From assembly GCA_014904845.1 (NCBI GenBank), contig MU119372.1:3119-67118 (forward strand): 64,000 nt of DNA, written 5' to 3'. The DNA comes from Acephala macrosclerotiorum (taxonomy: Eukaryota; Ascomycota; Leotiomycetes; Helotiales; Mollisiaceae). The notes below the pieces were generated by a model that did not search any database, was not told the DNA's origin, and saw only the letters and a program-made list of their open reading frames with translations. Made by a program: the position numbers and the translations under genes. Shown one piece after another: positions 55,638 to 64,000 of the stretch. Numbering within the stretch: the stretch's first letter is position 1; each line of letters begins with the position of its first letter.

Positions 55638-57910
55638 TGTCTTAATTGGCGTTTGCGTAGGTGACTTGGAAGTCCCTCTTCTTGAGGAGGATGTTGGCGC
55701 TGGAATGAACTTCGGCGGTGGCGAGAATCTGGATGGCGTTCTTGGGAGCAAAGAATTGCAATCAAGTCACAAAAAGCAGCCAACCAGAGTTTGAGGAAGG
55801 TCGTATATCGCTCGTTCGTAGCAGAGAGTCGGGGTTGTGGCTCGTGGTCAGTAACCTCTCGAGGTTGTGATTGTGAATGAAGCTGTTTGTAATGAAATGA
55901 CCACGAGGGAGAGCTGGTTGGACGTTGAAGGGTTGAGTGGAGGAGTTGAGGTTGAAAGTTGGAGGTGTAGGTAGGAAGATTGACTTGGCCACGAAATATA
56001 TTTATGGGGGATTCTCTGTCCAAATTGGGAAGTTAGGGTCAGTGACACAAAACTCTAGGAGAATTAGGTTGGAAATGATGATATGAAAACAGGAAGAAAG
56101 CCGAACCAGGTCACTTTCATTTGCCGAAGCTGGATTTAGACCACAAATTGGTGATATGACGGACTGAGACTTCGGATTCGGAAATAGTTGCAATAATCTC
56201 TCAGAAGAGGATGCCCTATTTATTTGACCGCTGAAGAGTCGAGAGGGAACTTGCTGTGAAGTATAACGATATCAAGCGATATCAAGCGACAGTTGCCCTT
56301 TTTCGGTACCCCGCACTACCCGCCGTTGACTTTTGTACCCAGATCGATGCATAATATGTTCTTTGAGACTTGTCAGAGTACTTCACTATCTATATATTAG
56401 AAGCTCGCAGTTTTGTCCAAGCTAAACTTCTTGCTTGACCAGCTCTTTTTTCACTATCGGTTGCAGATTCTTGGCGTCGATGGCTTGAGCAGCTGCGTGG
56501 GGTTGGAGTACAAGGTGGTTTTCTCTTCTCTTTCTCTTACGACCGCTTTCATATATAGCTTGTCATAGAAAATTACATGTGTTGTATTCCAATGTGTGCA
56601 TATGTTGGTGTGCGTGTAGTAGTGTGTGTCGAGTCCATTGCGAGCGGGCTTTCGACGTGTATCATCGATCCCAAGGCTCCATCACTGATAGAATATTCCA
56701 TGGTTATAGGTTTCAGCTACCTGTATTGAAGGTTCCGTATCTTCGACGACACGTTGTAAGTCTCGAGGAAGGGTTCGGCTAATCGCGTTCTCGATGAAGA
56801 GAAAGTTCAGGGAGCAAGGGGCAACGCGACTTCGATCTTATTAGATGGGATTGATTGCTGTACATTTTTAGCTGTTGCTATTTAAAACGTGAAGAAGCGG
56901 TTACAGTAATGTTAATCAAGATTCTTCTTGTGCGAAGTGGCCAAGAGCCAAGGCGGACCATTGTCAAGATGTCGCGATTTGGGAAAGAGACCCTGTGTAA
57001 CTTGTGTAACTGTGGTAGACAAGGTTGGCTATGAAGCCAACTGTCATCCAATTGAGGGTCTGTCATTGGATAGGAGTAATGACAACACGGATCTGAACTT
57101 GTTAACCTAACGCCTTTGGGATTATAGCCAGCACTATTCGCTTTCCCAACGCTAAGGACTCGTTTGATGGCTATAACAGGTCTTTCGATTGCGCACAGCT
57201 CGATTGACTTGACAATCCATTCCACATACTTGGCATTGCCTCTTTCCTTTCTCTGAGCATTCGAGTACGCTTTTTCCATTGACATATCGAGAGTTCGGGT
57301 CTATCTCGACTCTTGCGTTGCCCGTAATCTTTTGCGTCAAGGTCCCCGGAGCTCAACTCTTCCTTGGACACGCTCCTTACGAGCTGAAATCTTCGTCGAA
57401 CGATCACCTTTCCTGTGAGTGCACAACTTTCTATCGAGCAGACATGGTCCCTGGGAGAGGAACTCTTCGTCCATCAGACTCCCTCCCTCTAAACATAACT
57501 CTTCGTCAACCAAACAAACTACCTGCGAGCGCAACTCGTCTTCGAACGAGCATGCTTCTCCTGATTGCACTCTAACTAAGGACAGAGATCCTCCCTTCTT
57601 GCGACGATCTTCTCAGTTTTGTCCGTCGTCGGCTTGCGGATGCGATTGAGACAAACGTTGTCAACACCTGGCTTGTCTTTCAGACGATTGACAAACATCT
57701 GAGCACGCAACAGCCGCCGCAATAGGTGACAATCTGTGAGTACAAGAGACTCTATCGAATTCATGCTGAAAAACTGATTAGAATCTAGTCCCGATAGCTC
57801 ATTTGAGCCGAAAGGATTGCACATTGCCGGATGCCGTCAGGTGTAAGTTACAATTGATAGTAGAATTGAAGGGATATTTGTTGACCACAATCAAGGCAGG
57901 AGCAAGCTCC
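55638..57910. other. Long region without a supported gene
   Basis: 55,640-56,200 is AG/CT-rich leader-like sequence. 56,200-57,150 shows nothing. 57,150-57,570 has protein-like frames on the minus strand (CQVCGMDCQVNRAVRNRKTC; DEELCLEGGSLMDEEFL), with imperfect ~36-bp repeats around ACTCTTCGTC at 57,440-57,560. 57,600-57,725 on the + strand has an open, coding-like piece (VRRRLADAIETNVVNTWL). None can be joined into a gene. Confidence 0.35.
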
Positions 57911-58816
57911 ATGATAATTTTTTACTACTCGACCACTCACTTAATTGTAGTCAAGAAGGAGACCCAGGGAATCAAGGTTGAGGAAGGCCAGGAGGAATAC
58001 GAGGTCCAGGAAGTCCGAAACGTCGATAAACAATGGCTTCCTCGAGATCTCGTCATGGATAACTTTAATGCTGCAGTCACGATTGCCATCGACGACGCTG
58101 AGGAGAATGAAGGCCAACGTATTAACTTCCGCACACTCCTCAGTGCAGGCCCCGAGGAGAACGCTGACTTTCTCTGGAATGCATTCAGAAGCCTTGTGAG
58201 CTGGATCTACGGTCAGAAATACGCTGCAGATCAATCCCACACCTCACACGTCAACGCCTGCATTATCGCCGAGATTCTCAAGGCCCCTCGCTTCATGAAT
58301 AGAGCTATGGTTGAGGCCGTTCACTCGATGAAGACTAGAGAGAAAGACTTGAGAGGTAACCCAAATATCCTTAGACAGAACTATCGAAATATCTTTGCGC
58401 TTTGCAAGGAAACTAGTCCTATCTATCGGCTCTACTTCGAGACCTCGATCTACTGGAAGTTAGTTTTTGGTGCTGTTGCCTATCCTGCATCTGGAGAAAT
58501 CCATCTCGGACTTGACCCTACTGCCGATGCGGCTCTCGTTTATGCTCACTCGGAGTACAAGATGAGCTTCTGTAAATGTAAGTCTCACGCTCTCGATCCC
58601 ATTTGCTCTCTATTTTGAGCGTCCTAGATGTTGCGAGACTCCTGGGGCATTCTTCTCACCCCTCTGGTAAACTTAAAAAAACAAAAATGCTAACTGACAT
58701 CCTGGGTAACAGGCAATTTGATACTCCAAACTGTTCCTGCAGCTGACAAGAATTGCCGATGCCAGCAGGATCCTTGGAACACTTGGCCCCGTTTTTTCTT
58801 CGAGGTCAAGCCGTAA
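57911..58816 (+). CDS. BTB/POZ-like fungal protein
   Basis: Exons 57911-58577 and 58713-58816 are joined by a 135-nt intron (GTAAGT ... GCTAAC ... GTAACAG), giving 256 residues from the first ATG. An upstream exon spliced by GTAAGT...AAGGCAG at about 57,851-57,891 is possible, so the N-terminus is uncertain. Residues ~85-140 resemble the C-terminal half of fungal BTB domains (NAFRSLVSWIYGQKY ... IIAEILKAPRFMNRAMV), followed by a helical region ending FCK-CNLILQTVPA and a WPRFFFEVKP tail. BTB proteins act as dimer or adaptor modules, for example for Cul3 ligases. The first half of the domain is weak or missing, so it may be truncated. It lies within 300 bp of the right isochore. Confidence 0.55.
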
Positions 58817-59100
58817 CATCAAGGTTGATAATGGTCATCGGAAGGTGGTAAATGATCGTTGACTAGTATTTTATAACAGTCCTCACCGCAAGATGTACCA
58901 CGGTCTTAGCGTAGTAAGTCTTGTCTAGAAAGTCTGTGTGTATTGGTGCGTTTGAAGAGAGAAGGTCTCAAGAGAGAGAAACTATCTAAAGTAAGATACT
59001 AAACTAAACTAGTGCTAGTCCACGTGACCATCCCAATATTCCCCCTCTTAAAGAGTTCTCTCCGAGAAACAACTAGTTACTAATCGCTTGCAATTAGAGT
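58817..59100. mobile_element. Possible LTR-retrotransposon edge
   Basis: The stretch ends with CACGTGACCATCCCA followed by ATATTCCCCCTCTTAAAG. On the minus strand this reads as a polypurine tract (AAGAGGGGGAA) just before an LTR-like TGGG start. The left LTR limit may be near 58,892 (TGTACCACGG), but no target duplication or second LTR is visible. From 59,100 the sequence grades into RIP-mutated DNA, which would be the interior of the element. Confidence 0.3.
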
Positions 59101-62100
59101 AGCAGTACTATCAGCGTTTTTAGTGAGCCAAGTAGCAATCCATCTTTAATTAGCACTATTTTTTTCATTTTCTCTATTTTCTCTATATTTTCTATTTTTT
59201 TTATTTTTTTTATTTTTTTTATTTTCTCTATTTTTTTCATTTCTTTGACTATTTCCTTAGTTCGTGTTTCTCTAATTTGCGTCATTTCTCTCGGATGTAA
59301 TATTTTTATTAGTTATATCGTTTTTCTTTTTAGTCCCGGTATTTTTCTATTTTTAATTACTATTTTATTTATTTTCGTTTTCTATAAAAATAGTAATTTC
59401 GACGATAAAGTCTACGAATTAATCGTAAAGAATTAAATGCTAAATTTAAGACTCTTCGAAGAACTAGTAATTATAATAATTTTTTTCGAAGTTCGTACGA
59501 TAAATTAAAGCGTTTTATAATATGAATTTATCGCCGTTACAATTATATTATTAAACGTCGAGCTTATAAAAAGATTTAAACAATTGAATAATAATCTTTT
59601 TAAAAAATATTATATTAAATTCGTAATCGCAATTATAAATAAAAACAATATAAATTCTTATAATTATATCGCTACTAGCGTCGAAAACTTTACGATTAAT
59701 AATAATTAATAATATATTTTTAGACTTTAATAAGAAAAAAGTAAATAAAGCTTAGAAATACTTTAATTCGATTTTTTTTTCGAATATTTTACGACTTTTA
59801 AAAAGTTTTTTAAAGATTTCTTTAAATTAAATATTATTAAAAATTTAATTAATAATAATAAATTCTTTAATTAATAAATTAAAACTTTAAAAATAAAATT
59901 TTAATAATTCGATAATATAATAAATTTGTATTTCTTTTTGTAATTAAAATAATAAAAAGTTTTTTTTTAAAGAAATCGTAATAATTTTAACGATTTTTAT
60001 TATAAAACGATTATTCGATTTATTTTTTATTACAAAATTCTCGTAAATAATAATAAATTAATCGACTATAAAACGATTAAAAAAAAATTGCGCAATTTTC
60101 GATAATTTTATAATAATAAAAATTATAATTTCTATCGTATTTCAAATACGAATTTTTTTTTAAATATAAATAAATTTTATATATTTTTTTCTTATTATAA
60201 ATTTTATATTCGTTTTTCAAATATATTTTATTTTTATCGTATTTGTAAATTTTACAAATTTTATAATTAGTATATTTAAAGTACAAATAATTATTAATAT
60301 TATAAATATTGTACAATTTATCGTTTTTATTTTTATTATTCTCGTTTTTTTAAAATAATCGAAATTTAAAAAATTTAAATTAAATAACGATATTTATTAC
60401 TAATAAACTTAAAAAATAATTTAATATTTAATATAAAAACGATAATAATATTTCAATTAATACTTTAAACGATTTCGATTATTAAAAACTCGAAATTAAA
60501 ATTGTAAAACGAATCGAATTTAAATTAAATTATTGTAATTTTTATTTTATAAACGTAAATTAAAACGATTAATAAATTTTTTTTAATAAAAAGTTTTATA
60601 AATAATAACTTTTTTTAAATTTTAATAAATATTTATAAAATAATTTATTAAATAATAAAATTATAAATCGAAATATTAATATTTTCTTTTTTATTTTTAT
60701 TATTAAAAATAAATACGATTTCGAAATTATTATTAATATTAAAAAACTCGTAAAAATATTTATAAAAAAATATAATTTTTAAAAATATTAATTTATTAAT
60801 ATTATTATTTATTATTATAGTTTCGTAATATTTAAAAAAAAATTATTAAATTAAATTCGAAATATATATTTTATATTACTCGTTTAAATATAATATTAAA
60901 CGTTAAAAATAAATTAAACGTTTTAAAATAAAATATATTAAAATTTTAAATTATATATTATACGAATAAATAAATTTATTTAATAAATATTTTTATTATC
61001 GATTAAAAATTAAAACGAAAATATACTAATAAAAATATAAATTATAATAAAAAAACGTTTCATATTTTCGTCGAAAAATAAAATCGAAAAAATAAAAACA
61101 ATTTATTAAAAAAAAAATTTAATTATTTATATTAATATAATTATAACGATATTCGTAGTACGTAAAATATTTTATATTAATAGTTTTTAAAAAACGTTAA
61201 ATTCGATCATTTTTTTTTGATTTATAATATTATTTAAATTACATTTAATATAATTTATAATAATTTATAAAACTTCGTATTATTTATTATTTTTTTTTTC
61301 GACGCGAAATTTATTTTATATAGTTTTATATAAAATTATATTTTTAATTTCGAGCGTAAATTTTTTATTAATTTAATTTTACTATATATATATTTTTTCG
61401 ATATAAACGTTAAAATTTCGTCGGTTTTTTTAATAAAATTTTCGCGAAATTTTATTGAAAGTTTTTTAATATTAAAACGAGAAGTTTTAATAAGTAAAAA
61501 ATCGAATTTAATAATAATTTTAATAAAATTTTAATAATTACATTCGTTTTTAATAATTAATATTAAATTATTAACGTTTTTATTAATTTCTTAAATAAAT
61601 AAAATCGTATAACAATATTTGAAATTAGTAATAATTAAAATAACGATTAAAATCAATATATAAAACTTTATAAAAATTATATAACTTTAAATAAAAATAT
61701 AACTATAAATAATATTTTTAAAAAATTTTACGAAAATCTTTTTTTAATATAAAATAAATTTATTATAATACTTTTTTCAATTTTTTATTATTATATACTT
61801 AAAAAAATTTATAATAAAAAATATAAAAATATTATTAAAATTTATAAAATATTCGATTAAATATAAAAATAAATATATTTAAACGTTTTTTTTTTTTTAA
61901 ATTTTAATAAAAATTCAAATTTTTAATCGTATTTTTATAAATTTTATTAAAATATAAAAATTTGAAAATAATATTCTCAATTTTAAAATTTTTTAAAAAT
62001 TTTTATTAAAAACGTTTAAAATTATAAAATTCGATATTATAAAAAAATAATACGATATTAATACGACGTTTAAAATTTTTAAAAGCGTAATAATAAAAAT

Positions 62101-64000
62101 TAAAACAATAAAAAATAACGATAAAAATTATATTAAATAAAATTAATTTATTAAAATATTAAATAATATTATTTTAAATTTAAAATTATTATTATTTATT
62201 ATTACGACTTTTTTAAAACGCGTTTTATTATATTAATCGTTTATTTATAATATTAATAAATTTTATAAAATTTATACTTTCGTTATAATTTTTTATTATT
62301 ATTATTATTATCGTAATAAATACTATTTTCGTTTTAATTTTTATTATTTTCGAAGTCGTTAATATTATAAAAAAATTTAAAATTTAATTCGATATATTTT
62401 AAATATTCGAAAATCGAAAAAAAAAAATTCGATTTTTATTTAATTATTGATTTATAAATAAATAACGATTTAATTTTTTTAATATAATAATAAAAATAAT
62501 AATAAAACGTTATATTTTTTATTTTAATTAATAATCTTTAAAATATTAATATTTATTTATAATATTATAAATAATATAAATATATTACTCGAATTTATTT
62601 TAATATACGAATTTTTTCGTAATTATTTAATTTTCGTACGATAATAAAAACTATTTATAAATTATAAAAATATTATTAATTATAAATTATTAAATAATAA
62701 AAAAAATTTTAATTTTATTAAAAACGAATTTATTTTTAAATATATTTAATTAAATATCGTTATTTTTAAATTATAAAATAATAATAAAAAAAAAATTAAA
62801 TTATTACTTTTTTTAAAATTAATAAAATCGAGTATAAATAATTTAAAAATAATAAAAATAGTATTTTTTTCGAGTTTAAAATTTTTAAAATCGTTAAACG
62901 TATACGATTTAATATTAAAACGTATAAAAATTTTATTTTTTAATTTAAAATAATTTTTAATTTTAAAATTAAATATTTAATAATCGAATTTAATAAATAA
63001 TAAAAATTTTCGAAAATTAAAAATTTTAAAATTATTAATTTAAAAAAAATTTAATATAATATAAAATATATAAAAGAATCTCGTTTATTTCGTTATATTA
63101 CTTTAAAAATTTTATTTTTACGAAATTTCAAATATATTTAATTTCGAATATAAAATAAATTTATAATCGAAAATATTTAATTTCGTATATAAATTATATT
63201 TTAATCGTAAAAAAAATAAAATTATTATTATTTCGTAAATTAATTTAATAAAAACGAAAATAAATTTTATTATTAATTTTAAAGTAAATAATTATATCGC
63301 GAAAAATTTTAAACGTAAAAAAATAAATTTATTAATAAACTTTATAATTTTATTAAGTATTTATTATTTTTATATAAAAAAAATTCAAATATTTTTAATT
63401 TTATATATTTATATAAATATTTTTTATTTATTAAATACGTAATTTTAGTTTTTTATAATATCGAAAATTTTTATAATAAATAATTTCGTAAAAATTATAT
63501 TTTATATAATTAATTCAATTTTAATAATAATATTAAAATTAATCGATTTAATTTTAATAGTTTTTAAAAAATAGAAATTATTAATTAAAAAACAAATATA
63601 ATTTTAATTAAAATAAAATATAATCGAACGATTTTAAAAAACGAAATAAAACGAATTTTAACGAGAAAACGTATTAAAATCGTAAAACGAGATTAAATAA
63701 TTATAATAATATAAAAAAAACTAAAAACGATACGTAAATCGATAATAACGATTTCAATTTTAATAAACTAAAAAATTTGAATATAAAAAACGTTTAAAAT
63801 AACGAGTTTATCGTACGTATTATAATAAATTACAAAGATTATAATTTTAATTATAATAAAATTATTATAAATAAAAAATAATAATTTTAAAATCGTTAAT
63901 TTCGATTATTTTATTGAAAATTAGAAACATTTTATTAATAATTTTAAAATATTTACGAATTTATATTTTAAAATTTTAATTATTTATTTAATACGTATAA
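59101..64000. repeat. Right AT-rich, RIP-mutated isochore
   Basis: RIP-type composition begins mildly at 59,100-59,460 and becomes saturated further right, continuing past the window end. 59,158-59,236 is a TTTTTTATTTT/TTCTCTATTTT low-complexity run. Residual C/G are again mostly in CpG (slightly more non-CpG than in the left isochore). No gene is credible; Lys/Ile/Asn/Tyr-rich frames here are products of composition. Confidence 0.8.

Noticed and set aside
59094..59285. Lys/Ile-rich 63-codon frame on the minus strand
   Set aside because: It is the translation of a T-rich microsatellite at 59,158-59,236.
60077..60316. Tyr/Asn/Lys-rich 79-codon frame
   Set aside because: Composition artefact of RIP-type AT sequence; no domain and no start context.
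1..64000. Telomere, CRISPR array, rRNA or tRNA genes
   Set aside because: No TTAGGG-type arrays, no regularly spaced direct repeats, and no rRNA or convincing tRNA cloverleaf were seen.

Overview
The window looks like nuclear DNA of a filamentous ascomycete (Pezizomycotina). The evidence is short introns of about 46-135 nt with CTAAC/CTGAC branch sites, fungal-only families (HET-domain proteins, ankyrin proteins with a helical N-terminus, fungal BTB and C2H2 proteins), and a 'two-speed' layout. About 1-22,000 and 59,100-64,000 are extremely AT-rich, gene-free sequence carrying a repeat-induced point mutation (RIP) signature. The 37 kb between them is of balanced composition and holds all the genes. 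A leotiomycete is a guess, not something I can prove.

Left isochore (1-22,000). The remaining C and G sit almost only in CpG. Three copies of one ~0.93-1.15 kb non-coding element can be read through the mutation: copy A (8.9-10.06 kb, half destroyed), copy B (16.9-17.86 kb, nearly pristine) and copy C (21.06-22.0 kb, inverted, destroyed, and lying exactly at the isochore edge). Other degraded repeat pairs, a 65-A tract and microsatellites fill the rest.

Gene island. From 22 to 33 kb there is a HET gene, a large ankyrin gene with a helical N-terminal domain, and a second HET gene split by a complete 1,302-bp Tc1-type transposon. The TA duplication and reading frame show that removing the transposon would restore the frame. 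From 33 to 41 kb come a disordered 934-aa protein, the urease GTPase UreG and a 12-TM MFS transporter. From 41 to 44 kb lies a decayed ankyrin-ZZ-zinc-finger gene, hit by a 282-bp MITE and by C-to-T type stops, and next to it a 23-codon biotin-carboxylase fragment. From 47 to 50 kb are a C2H2 zinc-finger gene and a small two-exon gene. From 51 to 53.8 kb are a truncated, frameshifted LamB/YcsF (PxpA-like) pseudogene and a CocE/NonD hydrolase pseudogene. From 54 to 59 kb are two small MC-starting proteins and a BTB-type gene, followed by a possible LTR edge where the right isochore begins.

Taken together, an allorecognition/cell-death type gene set (two HET genes and ankyrin proteins) and a decayed 5-oxoproline/hydrolase locus sit between RIP-saturated blocks. 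At least five of the island's genes are broken, each in a readable way (insertion, nonsense, frameshift or truncation). UreG, the MFS transporter, the C2H2 gene and the first HET gene look intact. All exon structures were inferred by hand from splice signals and frame continuity; no homology search was run.
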